NCBI GenBank assembly: GCA_910587675.1
Contig: CAJUMU010000005.1
Span: forward strand, 54,267-118,266
Reading direction: 5' to 3'
Source: an uncultured Alistipes sp.
GTDB lineage: Bacteria > Bacteroidota > Bacteroidia > Bacteroidales > Rikenellaceae
DNA length: 64,000 bases
The notes under the pieces: generated by a model
The model's database searches: none
What the model was told of the DNA's origin: nothing
Seen by the model: the letters and a program-made list of their open reading frames with translations, nothing else
Translations under genes and position numbers: made by a program
Shown: positions 41,606 to 49,722 of the stretch, one piece after another
Layout: the number at the start of each line of letters is the position of its first letter
Numbering within the stretch: the stretch's first letter is position 1

Positions 41606-42778
41606 ATGAAAAACAGAAAACTTAGAATGGGAATGATCGGCGGCGGCAGCGATGCCTTCATCGGGGCTATCCACCGTCGCGCCGCGCTTATGGAGAACGA
41701 GATCGAACTCGTTTGCGGATGCTTCAGCATTAATCCTGAAATTTCCTTGAGCTCGGGCCGATCGTATTACGTTCCCGACAACCGCATATATACCACTTGG
41801 CAGGAGATGCTGGAGAAGGAGGCCGCGCTGCCCGAGGGCGAGCGCATGGACTTCGTGACCATCGTCACCCCCAACAAGTTTCATTACGAACCTGCCGTGC
41901 GCGCTCTGGAGGCGGGTTTCCATGTGGTGATCGACAAGCCCATGACCTTCTCGCTCGAGGAGGCTCTGTCGCTGCGCGAGAAGGTGCGCGAAACGGGTCT
42001 TACGTTGGCTCTGACCCATGTTTACAGCGCCTATCCTGCCGTTAAAGAGGCCAAGAAGCGCATAGCCCGCGGCGATCTGGGCACGGTGCGTCGTCTCTTC
42101 GTGGAGTATTCGCAGGGCTGGTTGACCAAACGCATCGAGCTTAAGGGCGGCAACAACGCCGTGTGGCGCAGCGACCCCAAGCAGGCGGGCAAGGGCGGCT
42201 GTGTGGGCGACATAGGCACTCACGCATGGCACTTGGCCGAGTATGTCACGGGTGCGAAGGTGACCGAGGTGTGCGCCGATCTGCTGCGCGTGGCCGAGGG
42301 ACGCCCCGTCGACGACGACGCGTGCGCGTTCATGCGTTTCGACGGCGGCTTCACGGGTCTGTTGCAGGCGACGCAGGTCGCCACGGGCGAGGCCAACAAC
42401 ATCCGCCTGCGTGTTTACGGCGAGAATTGCGGACTCGAATGGCGTCAGATGGAGCCGAATACCTTAAATTATAAGTGGCACGATCGCCCCGCCGAGGAGA
42501 TCCGCGTGGGTAACAATTATGATTTCCTGACCGACTTCACTAAGTGGAACACCCGTGTCCCGGGCGGTCATCCCGAGGGATTCATCGAGGCGTTCGCCAA
42601 CATATATCGCAACTTCGCCCTTACCGTACGTGCCCGTTCGGCGGGAGAGACTCCCACCGCGGAGATGCTCGATTTCCCGACCGTGGAGGACGGCGTGCGT
42701 GGCATGCAGTTCGTCGAGACGATGGTGCAGGCGGGTTACGACAAGGAACAAAAGTGGCATAAGTGGGTCGAGAAATAA
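41606..42778 (+). CDS. Gfo/Idh/MocA-family oxidoreductase, cytoplasmic type
   Basis: 390 residues without a signal peptide. N-terminal Rossmann fold for NAD(P) (LRMGMIGGGSDAFIGAIH), the sugar-binding DKP motif in HVVIDKPMTFS (family EKP/DKP lysine), and the C-terminal alpha/beta domain with CVGDIGTHAWHLAEYV holding the active-site aspartate and histidine. Oxidises or reduces a sugar hydroxyl or keto group. It has its own promoter and is separated from the cytochrome gene by 216 bp with another promoter, so it is a neighbour rather than certain operon member. It could reduce a keto-sugar taken in after oxidation outside (inference). Confidence 0.92.
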   Translation: MKNRKLRMGMIGGGSDAFIGAIHRRAALMENEIELVCGCFSINPEISLSSGRSYYVPDNRIYTTWQEMLEKEAALPEGERMDFVTIVTPNKFHYEPAVRALEAGFHVVIDKPMTFSLEEALSLREKVRETGLTLALTHVYSAYPAVKEAKKRIARGDLGTVRRLFVEYSQGWLTKRIELKGGNNAVWRSDPKQAGKGGCVGDIGTHAWHLAEYVTGAKVTEVCADLLRVAEGRPVDDDACAFMRFDGGFTGLLQATQVATGEANNIRLRVYGENCGLEWRQMEPNTLNYKWHDRPAEEIRVGNNYDFLTDFTKWNTRVPGGHPEGFIEAFANIYRNFALTVRARSAGETPTAEMLDFPTVEDGVRGMQFVETMVQAGYDKEQKWHKWVEK

Positions 42779-42845
42779 TCTCGGCCCGCGGCCGCGGAAA
42801 GAGTCCGTCGGCGCTGAAAAATTTTTATAAAAAATGAAAATTTTG

Positions 42846-42876
42846 TTTGCCGATAGTGAAAAATTTACTACTTTTG
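42846..42876 (+). promoter_or_regulatory. Consensus promoter TTTG-N19-TACTTTTG of the cytochrome/oxidoreductase operon
   Basis: -33 TTTG at 42846-42849 and -7 TACTTTTG at 42869-42876, spacer exactly 19 bp; leader of about 110 nt to the start at 42995. Confidence 0.8.
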
Positions 42877-42994
42877 ACCGAGATACGGCATTTTCGAACG
42901 CTCGATTCCGCTCGACATACGACGGCGAATCGCGCGTCGTTGCCGCCCCGAACCTTGGCTTTAACTTAAATATTTTTTGAGTCGCATAATAATT

Positions 42995-44527
42995 ATGTCT
43001 AAATCAAGCAATAAAAAGAAATTCTTGTTGATCGGTCTGGCAGGACTCGTCGTGGGGTTCTCTTTGATGATAGCCTTGAATTCTTTGTGGGTTAAGAGCT
43101 CGAAGAACGAATCGTGCATGATGTGCCATTTCCATCCCGAATCGGACGCGAGCTGGAAACAGTCGGTGCACTACAACAACGGCAGCGGCGTGATGACCGA
43201 CTGCGTGGGGTGCCACCTGCCGCCGAAAGGCTCGTTCGACTACTTCAAGGCCAAGATGGCCACGGGTATGAAGGACGTGTGGTCGTACATGACCAAGAAG
43301 TCGGAGGATATCGACTGGGACAGCAAGGGCGATCTGGAGTATGCGACCAAGATCGTGTACAACGAGTCGTGCAAGGCGTGCCACGTCAATTTGTTCCCCA
43401 CGGGAATCACCGACGAGGGCGTCACGGCGCACCTCTATTACGAGGAGAACGAGGAGGAGCTCGATCTCCAGTGCATAAGCTGTCACTTGGACGTGGGTCA
43501 CTACAACCCCAATTACCAGCATGCCAAGCTGGAGGGCCGTCCCGATTCGGGCGGCGGCGAAGTATATGCCGAGGCCACTCCCGTGACGGAGTTCGCCGAC
43601 TTCACCGAGACGATCCCCGGAACGTCGGCCTCGATCCGCATGGTGGCCGTCCCGGGCGGCAGTTTCACGATGGGCAGCCCCGAGAAGGAGCCTTTCCGCG
43701 GCGCGGACGAGTCGCCGCAGCGCAACGTTACCGTGTCGCCGTTCTTCATGGGCGAGATGGAGGTTACGTGGGACCAGTTCTGGGCTTTCTATGGCGAGAC
43801 CATGTCGGAGGGACGCACCCCGCCCGAGAAGATATACGCCAATAACTCTCGCGAGGATTTGGATGCCGTGAGCGGCCCGACGGCACCGTTCGGATTCCCC
43901 GATCAGGGTTGGGGCATGGGCGAACGTCCCGCGATCACCATGACGCACTATGCGGCCGAGACATTCTGCCAGTGGCTTTCGCTCAAGACGGGCAAGAAGT
44001 ATCGTCTGCCGACCGAGGCCGAGTGGGAGTATGCTGCCCGCGGCGGCACGTCGACCCCCTATTTCTTCGACGGCAGCCCCAAGAAGTACAGCAACGAGGG
44101 CTTTTGGAACGGCATGTTCGGCGCCGACACCACGGTGATAAACAGCTATGCGGTGTATGCCAACAACAGCAAGAACCGTACGCAGGAGCCTGCTAAGATT
44201 AAGGCCAATCCCTTCGGACTCAAGAATATGGTGGGCAACGTGATGGAGTATTGTTCGGACTGGTACGCCGAGGATGCCTATTCGAAGTTGCAGGACGGCG
44301 CGGTCGATCCCAAGGGTCCCGAATCGGGTACGGAGCATGTGGTTCGCGGCGGTTTCTATGGCGACGACGCCTCGGCGTTGCGCAGCGCGGCGCGCGGACA
44401 CACCGAGCACGATGCTTGGCTCAAGACCGACCCGCAGAACCCGAAGAGTATCTGGTGGTACTCTGACATAAAGGGTATAGGTTTCCGCGTGGTGTGCGAG
44501 GTGCCCGAGGGCGTGGCGGTGCAGTAG
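42995..44527 (+). CDS. Tetraheme NapC/NrfH-type cytochrome c fused to an FGE-fold (SUMF1) domain
   Basis: 510 residues. One N-terminal membrane anchor (about 9-32) is followed by four haem c sites: CMMCH (41-45), CVGCH (70-74), CKACH (126-130) and CISCH (160-164), as in NrfH quinol oxidases. Residues about 210-505 are a formylglycine-generating-enzyme-like domain (MVAVPGGSFTMGS, YRLPTEAEWEYAARGG, GNVMEYCSDWY, VVRGGFYGD, GFRVVCE). In true FGE, two cysteines follow the RGGS(W/Y) motif; here the segment GFYGDDASALRSAARG has none, so copper-dependent formylglycine synthesis is unlikely. No nrfA follows. I infer electron transfer from or to the quinone pool, with the FGE-like domain as a binding module. 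The TTG at 42977 is rejected in favour of the ATG at 42995. Confidence 0.9.
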   Translation: MSKSSNKKKFLLIGLAGLVVGFSLMIALNSLWVKSSKNESCMMCHFHPESDASWKQSVHYNNGSGVMTDCVGCHLPPKGSFDYFKAKMATGMKDVWSYMTKKSEDIDWDSKGDLEYATKIVYNESCKACHVNLFPTGITDEGVTAHLYYEENEEELDLQCISCHLDVGHYNPNYQHAKLEGRPDSGGGEVYAEATPVTEFADFTETIPGTSASIRMVAVPGGSFTMGSPEKEPFRGADESPQRNVTVSPFFMGEMEVTWDQFWAFYGETMSEGRTPPEKIYANNSREDLDAVSGPTAPFGFPDQGWGMGERPAITMTHYAAETFCQWLSLKTGKKYRLPTEAEWEYAARGGTSTPYFFDGSPKKYSNEGFWNGMFGADTTVINSYAVYANNSKNRTQEPAKIKANPFGLKNMVGNVMEYCSDWYAEDAYSKLQDGAVDPKGPESGTEHVVRGGFYGDDASALRSAARGHTEHDAWLKTDPQNPKSIWWYSDIKGIGFRVVCEVPEGVAVQ

Positions 44528-44651
44528 TCGCGGCGCGCGGGGACGGGCCGAAAGATTCTTCGGGATCGGAGGCGCGTCGGGAGCCGTCCGCTTGCGGCGG
44601 ATGCGCGGAACAATGAATTGCGAATACTTTTAACTTTATAAAACTACTACT

Positions 44652-46001
44652 ATGAGCAAAAACAAACTCAGCAGAAAGGACTTCTTGTCGTACTCTGCAT
44701 TGATGGGCGTGACGAGCCTCGTGGGTTCGTCGACAATCCTTTCGTCATGTAAAGAGAAGGGGCCGGTTTACATTCCGCTGAAGCAGGCGGGCGAATATTA
44801 TGTTCCCGTGCTGAGCGATAAGGCCGACGACGGCAAAGAGTTGAAAGCGGGCGTTATCGGTTGCGGCGGCCGCGGTTCGGGCGCCATCGTCGACCTGTTG
44901 AACGCCGCCAACGGCATCAAGGTCATCGCTTTGGGCGATACTTTCGCCGATCGTCTGAACGGTCTGCGCGAGTATCTGAAGAAGGACCACAATCAGGAGG
45001 TTCCCGAGGAGAACTGCTTCGTGGGCTTCGACGCTTATAAGAAGGTTATCGATTCGGGTGTGGACATGGTCGTTATCGCCACTCCTCCCGTGTTTCGTCC
45101 CGTGCATTTCCAGTACGCTACCGAGAAGGGCGTTCACTCGTTCCTCGAGAAGCCCATTGCCGTGGATGCCAAGGGTTACCGTACGATCATGGCTACCGCC
45201 AAGCAGGCCAAGGCCAAGAATTTGAGCGTCGTTACGGGTACGCAGCGTCATCACCAGCGTCCTTACGTCGAGGCGTTCCAGAAGATTCAGGAGGGTTACA
45301 TCGGCGAGATCACCGGCGGTAACGTTTACTGGAATCAGGGTATGCTGTGGTATCGCGACCGCCAGCCCAACTGGACCGATACCGAGTGGATGATCCGCGA
45401 CTGGGTTAACTGGAAGTGGCTCTCGGGCGACCATATCGTCGAGCAGCACGTGCACAATATCGACGTATTCCTTTGGATGTCGGGTCTGAAGCCCGTGAAG
45501 GCTACCGGCTTCGGCGCGCGTCACCGTCGCGTTACGGGCGACCAGTACGACATGTTCAGCGTCGACTTCGAGATGGAGAACGGCATTCACATGCACAGTA
45601 TGTGCCGCCAGATCAACGGTTGCAGCAACAACGTGAGCGAGTTCATTCAGGGTACGAAGGGTTCGTGGAGCAGCGAAGGCGTCATCAAGGACTTGGCAGG
45701 CAACGTAATCTGGAAGTACGACGACGAGGCTGCCAAGGAGCAGTTCCAGCAGCATAACCCCTATGTGCTCGAGCACGTGGATTGGGTCAACCACATCCGC
45801 AAAGGCGAGGCTCACGACGAGGCTACCGAGTGCGCTATCTCATGCTTGGCAGGCGTAATGGGCCGCGAGGCCGCTTACGCGGGTTCGACCATCACTTGGG
45901 ACGAGATCAGCAAGTCGTCGCAGGACTACTTGGGCGATTTCAAGCAGGAGCTGGGTAAGCAGGATATGGACAAGTGCGTCGTAATGGTTCCGGGTAAATA
46001 A
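44652..46001 (+). CDS. Exported Gfo/Idh/MocA-family oxidoreductase (lipoprotein-type)
   Basis: 449 residues. N-terminus MSKNKLSRKDFLSYSALMG, a hydrophobic stretch and the lipobox ILSSC, so it is probably exported and lipid-anchored; the SRKDFL motif is a weak Tat-like signal. Rossmann motif KAGVIGCGGRGSGAIVDLL, catalytic EKP in SFLEKPIAVD, and HIVEQHVHNIDVFLW in the C-terminal domain. Exported members keep NAD tightly bound and act on glycosides or free sugars, oxidising C3 in characterised gut examples. Its cofactor would need an electron acceptor outside the cytoplasm, which makes the preceding cytochrome a candidate partner (inference). 124 bp after the cytochrome gene. Confidence 0.93.
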   Translation: MSKNKLSRKDFLSYSALMGVTSLVGSSTILSSCKEKGPVYIPLKQAGEYYVPVLSDKADDGKELKAGVIGCGGRGSGAIVDLLNAANGIKVIALGDTFADRLNGLREYLKKDHNQEVPEENCFVGFDAYKKVIDSGVDMVVIATPPVFRPVHFQYATEKGVHSFLEKPIAVDAKGYRTIMATAKQAKAKNLSVVTGTQRHHQRPYVEAFQKIQEGYIGEITGGNVYWNQGMLWYRDRQPNWTDTEWMIRDWVNWKWLSGDHIVEQHVHNIDVFLWMSGLKPVKATGFGARHRRVTGDQYDMFSVDFEMENGIHMHSMCRQINGCSNNVSEFIQGTKGSWSSEGVIKDLAGNVIWKYDDEAAKEQFQQHNPYVLEHVDWVNHIRKGEAHDEATECAISCLAGVMGREAAYAGSTITWDEISKSSQDYLGDFKQELGKQDMDKCVVMVPGK

Positions 46002-46069
46002 ATTACCTCGCGATCGTATGCTTTGACCGACACGGTTCGGCGCGAAGCAATGATTGCCGACTATAATGA

Positions 46070-46111
46070 GGGGTGGGGCAGGAGCTGTAAAACTCCCTCT
46101 CCGCCCCTTTT
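46070..46111 (+). terminator. Imperfect hairpin with T-run, possible attenuating terminator
   Basis: GGGGTGGGGCAGGAG pairs with CTCCCTCTCCGCCCC with two mismatches, followed by TTTTGTTT. It sits between the exported oxidoreductase and the cupin gene, so it may reduce rather than stop transcription of the downstream genes. Confidence 0.55.
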
Positions 46112-46137
46112 GTTTACGAATCGCGAAGCAGTTGAAA

Positions 46138-46644
46138 ATGAACGGAAAAGCTAAATACGAGTTTATCGATGACAGTATGTTGGACGCAGCGTGCGCCGAG
46201 GGGCGTCGCTCGCCGCGACTGAGGATGAACCGTAATTTCCACCGTTCGACCGACGAGGCGGTGAACCGCCTGCTCAACGCCATGCACCGCGGCAGTTACA
46301 TCCCCGTGCATCGGCATCTGTCGCCCGAGAGGAGCGAGAGTTGCGTGGTGTTGCGCGGACGCGCGGGACTTACGATCTATGACGACGAGGGCCGCGTGGC
46401 GGCGCGTCGCATCGCGGGACCCGATTGCGATTGCAAGGGCTTCGATCTCGAAGCGGGCGTTTGGCACGGTCTCACGGTGCTGGAGGACGATACGGTGCTT
46501 TTCGAGGTGAAGCAGGGGCCTTTCGCTCCCATCGCTGCCGACGATATCGCGCCGTGGTCGCCCGCCGCGGAGGATGCGGAAGCGGTCCGCGATTTCGTGA
46601 ACGAATCGGAAAATGAATTCAATAAAATCGAAAATTATGAATAG
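46138..46644 (+). CDS. WbuC-family cupin
   Basis: 168 residues from MNGKAKYEFIDDSML. A single cupin fold with metal-binding histidines in YIPVHRHLSPERSESCVVLRG and WHGLTVL later. WbuC proteins occur in polysaccharide loci; their reaction is not known. The frame opens at 46054, but the family N-terminus and the position after the hairpin support 46138. The last 8 bp overlap the start of the isomerase gene, so they are translated together. Confidence 0.85.
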   Translation: MNGKAKYEFIDDSMLDAACAEGRRSPRLRMNRNFHRSTDEAVNRLLNAMHRGSYIPVHRHLSPERSESCVVLRGRAGLTIYDDEGRVAARRIAGPDCDCKGFDLEAGVWHGLTVLEDDTVLFEVKQGPFAPIAADDIAPWSPAAEDAEAVRDFVNESENEFNKIENYE

Positions 46645-47548
46645 AAAAGAATTTTTGCAGCGTTCGCTGGCAGGCGCAGCCGTTGTCGCCGCCTCTGCCG
46701 CGCCCATCGATTTGATGGCGGGTTGCGCACCCAAGGGTAAAAAGGGCGGTAAGGCCGAGCTTCGCCTCTCGTTTCAGGAGGGCATAGCCCCGGGCGGCAG
46801 CCTCGACGAGAAGTTCGATTACATGGAGAAGTTGGGCGTCGTCGGCTTCGAGCCGCACGGAGGCAACCTCGCCAAGCGCGTGAACGAGATCCAGCAGGCG
46901 TTGAAGAACCGCAACATAAAGGTGTCGGCCATCTGCGCGGGCTTCGGCGGATTCATCTTGGCGGAGGATCCCGCGGTGAAGGCGCAGTTCGACTCTACCA
47001 TGCGCGATATCGTTGCCGCTGCGGGCGAGTTGGGTTCGACGGGCGTTATCATGGTGCCCGCGTTCAACGGTCAGAAGCCTTGCCGTCCCCACACTCTGGA
47101 GACGCGCGAATTCCTCTGCGAGCAGATGCACGATCTGGGCGAGTATGCCCTCAAGTGCGGCACGACCGTCATTCTGGAGCCGCTGAACCGTCGCGAGGCG
47201 CACTATATGCGTCAGGTGGGCGACGCCGCAGCCATTTGCCGCGACTCGAAGAGCGCGGGCGTGAAGTGCATGGGCGACTTCTGGCACATGCAGGAGGAGA
47301 CGTCGGATTACGCCGCTTTCATGGCTGCGGGTCCCGAGTACTTGCAGCACGTGCACGTTGCCAGCCGCGGCCGCCGCATCATGCCCGGCGAGGATGGCGA
47401 GAAGGATAACTACATCGACGGAATGCGCGCGTTGAAGGAGATGAACTATCCCTATTACGTCAGCTTCGAGTGCGGTTCGGACGGCCCTCGCGAGCAGACC
47501 GTGCCCGCCGCCGTGGAGTTGCTGCGCGCCCAGTGGAAGAAGGCGTAA
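46637..47548 (+). CDS. Exported sugar phosphate isomerase/epimerase (AP-endonuclease-2 TIM barrel)
   Basis: 303 residues. N-terminus MNRKEFLQRSLAGAAVVAA with lipobox LMAGC, so probably exported and lipid-anchored, with a weak Tat-like RK motif. TIM-barrel xylose-isomerase-like fold with metal ligands in VILEPLNRRE (Glu), CMGDFWHMQEE (Asp, His), YLQHVHVAS (His) and YYVSFECG (Glu). Exported proteins of this fold work with Gfo/Idh/MocA oxidoreductases in 3-keto-glycoside cleavage or epimerisation in gut Bacteroidetes. Fits that role here. Overlaps the cupin gene by 8 bp. The upstream start at 46613 would precede the signal peptide by eight residues. Confidence 0.9.
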   Translation: MNRKEFLQRSLAGAAVVAASAAPIDLMAGCAPKGKKGGKAELRLSFQEGIAPGGSLDEKFDYMEKLGVVGFEPHGGNLAKRVNEIQQALKNRNIKVSAICAGFGGFILAEDPAVKAQFDSTMRDIVAAAGELGSTGVIMVPAFNGQKPCRPHTLETREFLCEQMHDLGEYALKCGTTVILEPLNRREAHYMRQVGDAAAICRDSKSAGVKCMGDFWHMQEETSDYAAFMAAGPEYLQHVHVASRGRRIMPGEDGEKDNYIDGMRALKEMNYPYYVSFECGSDGPREQTVPAAVELLRAQWKKA

Positions 47549-47612
47549 GTGTTGTGTGTAAGCGGCCGTCGCGGTGGCGCGCGGCTGCGCAATTACCTTA
47601 AAATAACGAACT

Positions 47613-48854
47613 ATGACCTTGCAATGGGGTTATAAACGAGCATTTCTGCGTTGTGCCTTACTATTTTTAGTGGGCACAACGTTGCAAATGACGGTGGGCG
47701 ATATCGACAACTCGTTTCTGCGATATCCGTGGGGAGCGATCCTCGCGGTTAATTATCTCTATCTGCTGGTGGTGCTGCATGCGCAGTCCGACAAGTGGCC
47801 GATTCTGAAGCGGCTGCGCGACCGTTACGCATGCGTTTCGTCGTTGGCCTCGATGGTCGTGATGACCATCGTTTTCGGACTCACGCGGCAGGATCCCGAG
47901 ACGGGCGGCATCGTGGGGGCGTTGGGATTCTCGCGCATGACGTCGTCGTGGCAGTTCAATCTGCTGCTGCTCTACTTTACGACCACCGTGGGGCTTACCG
48001 TTATAGACGACGTGATGCACATACGCCGCCGCAGGGTGGCGGCCGTGCTGTCGCATGTCGGAGTCTTCGCGCTGCTGGCGACGGGCATCTTCGGCGGAGC
48101 CGACAAGGAGCGCGTGAGCGTTACCGCGCCGCTGGATCGGTCCGTGAACGCGGGAACGCATGCCGACGGCACGGGCGCCGAGTTGCCTTTCGCCGTCACG
48201 TTGCGCGAGTTCCGCATGGACGAGTATCCGCCGAAACTCTATCTGCTCGATACGCGGACCGAGACTTCGTCGCATGATTTCCTCTCGGTAGAGACGGATG
48301 GCGTCGAGGCCGAGATCGACGGCTGGAGGATCCGCGCCGTGCGCAGCGTCGATATGGCGGGCCGCATGCCCGACGAGGACGAGTATCGCCCCATGAATCA
48401 TGTTGGCGCCGCGCCCGCAGTGTATGTCACGGCCGAGAGCATAGCTTCGGGCGCGCGGCACGAGGGCTGGGTGAGCTGCGGAAGCCATATTTTCGAACCG
48501 TCGTATCTGCTGTTAGGCGACAGATACGCCGTGGCTATGCCGCGCCGCGAAGCGAAACGTTATCTGTCGAGGATCACGGTGACCGACAGCGAGGGACGCC
48601 GCGAGAATCACGACGTGGAGGTCAATCATCCCGCCCGCGTAGGTTCGTGGCGCATATATCAGGTGGGTTACGATACGGCGCGCGGGCGTTGGAGCGCGAT
48701 CAGCGTGCTGGAATGCGTTCGCGACCCGTGGTATGCGATCGCGCAGGCGGCATTGTGGCTTATGTTGGCCGCGGGAGCGGCGATGTTCGTAACGGCGGGC
48801 GGCCGTCGCGCGGCCGAGGGCGCGCCGAAAAAAGGAAAGGAGGTCGTACGATGA
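47613..48854 (+). CDS. ResB-like cytochrome c biogenesis protein (System II)
   Basis: 413 residues. Four membrane helices (near 10-28, 40-57, 72-92 and 115-135, with a further pair around 145-160 and 375-395), and a large periplasmic domain (about 165-370) as in ResB/CcsB. Works with CcsA to pass haem to apocytochromes c outside the membrane. Its stop overlaps the ccsA start (ATGA). Its position after the tetraheme cytochrome and the two lipoproteins suggests dedicated maturation of that cytochrome. Confidence 0.88.
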   Translation: MTLQWGYKRAFLRCALLFLVGTTLQMTVGDIDNSFLRYPWGAILAVNYLYLLVVLHAQSDKWPILKRLRDRYACVSSLASMVVMTIVFGLTRQDPETGGIVGALGFSRMTSSWQFNLLLLYFTTTVGLTVIDDVMHIRRRRVAAVLSHVGVFALLATGIFGGADKERVSVTAPLDRSVNAGTHADGTGAELPFAVTLREFRMDEYPPKLYLLDTRTETSSHDFLSVETDGVEAEIDGWRIRAVRSVDMAGRMPDEDEYRPMNHVGAAPAVYVTAESIASGARHEGWVSCGSHIFEPSYLLLGDRYAVAMPRREAKRYLSRITVTDSEGRRENHDVEVNHPARVGSWRIYQVGYDTARGRWSAISVLECVRDPWYAIAQAALWLMLAAGAAMFVTAGGRRAAEGAPKKGKEVVR

Positions 48855-49636
48855 GTTGGGATGTGTTGATTTGGTATGCCGCGGCGGCGGCCGTTTGTTG
48901 GATCGCGGGAGCCGCGCTGGCTTTTCGAAGCCGCAAGGTGTGGCCCGCCGTGACGCTTTCGCTGTGCGGATCGGCAGTATTCATGACCTTTATCGCTGGG
49001 TTATGGGTGGCGTTGGAGCGTCCTCCGATGCGAACCATGGGCGAGACGCGTTTGTGGTACTCGTTCTTCCTTTCGCTGGCGGGCGTGGCCGTATACGCGC
49101 GGTGGCGTTATCGATGGATACTCTCGTTCAGCACGATGATGTCGGTGGTGTTCATCTGCATAAATATCTTCAAACCCGAGATTCACAACAAATCGTTGAT
49201 GCCCGCGTTGCAGAGCGTGTGGTTCGTGCCGCACGTGATAGTGTACATGTTCGCTTACGCGTTGATGGGCGCCGTCGCGCTGTTCGCCGTATATCTGTGG
49301 TTGCGTTCGTCGCGCCGCGAGCCGTCGGACGAAGAGATGGGACTGTGCGACAATTTGGTGCGTATAGGCTGGGCGTTTCTGTCGTTAGGCATGGCTATGG
49401 GAGCCTTGTGGGCCAAGGAGGCTTGGGGCGATTACTGGACGTGGGACCCCAAGGAGACGTGGGCCGCGGCCACGTGGCTCGGATATCTGCTCTATCTGCA
49501 TCTTCGGGCGCAGCGGCGTGACGACTATCATTGGGCTTTCGCGTTGATACTCTTCTCGTTCCTCATGTTGCAAATGTGTTGGTACGGCATCAACTATCTG
49601 CCCTCGGCGCAAGGCGCGAGCGTGCATGTGTATTGA
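48851..49636 (+). CDS. ccsA: Cytochrome c assembly protein CcsA (haem-handling protein)
   Basis: 261 residues with eight transmembrane helices. The tryptophan-rich WWD motif that holds haem reads AKEAWGDYWTWDPKETWAA. Histidines around it (WFVPHVIVYMFAY, DDYHWAFALIL) match the haem-ligand positions of the family. The frame opens upstream at 48647 in ResB, but the ATGA overlap with resB marks the start. A hairpin at 49657-49678 closes the operon. Confidence 0.93.
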   Translation: MSWDVLIWYAAAAAVCWIAGAALAFRSRKVWPAVTLSLCGSAVFMTFIAGLWVALERPPMRTMGETRLWYSFFLSLAGVAVYARWRYRWILSFSTMMSVVFICINIFKPEIHNKSLMPALQSVWFVPHVIVYMFAYALMGAVALFAVYLWLRSSRREPSDEEMGLCDNLVRIGWAFLSLGMAMGALWAKEAWGDYWTWDPKETWAAATWLGYLLYLHLRAQRRDDYHWAFALILFSFLMLQMCWYGINYLPSAQGASVHVY

Positions 49637-49656
49637 TGGGGCTCGCGCGGTAGTGC

Positions 49657-49678
49657 CGTCGTCGGCGAACCGACGACG
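49657..49678 (+). terminator. Perfect hairpin after ccsA
   Basis: CGTCGTCGG-CGAA-CCGACGACG, 9-bp stem with a CGAA loop, 20 bp after the ccsA stop. There is no T-run, so termination is only probable. Confidence 0.5.
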
Positions 49679-49722
49679 AAACGGCGGCAGCGGGTAGTTT
49701 TTTGTGATAGGCATAAAGAGTT

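Noticed and set aside
42995..44527. FGE-like domain considered as the aerobic activator of the sulfatase
   Set aside because: It lacks the paired cysteines, and the sulfatase is of serine type, which is served by the radical SAM maturase.
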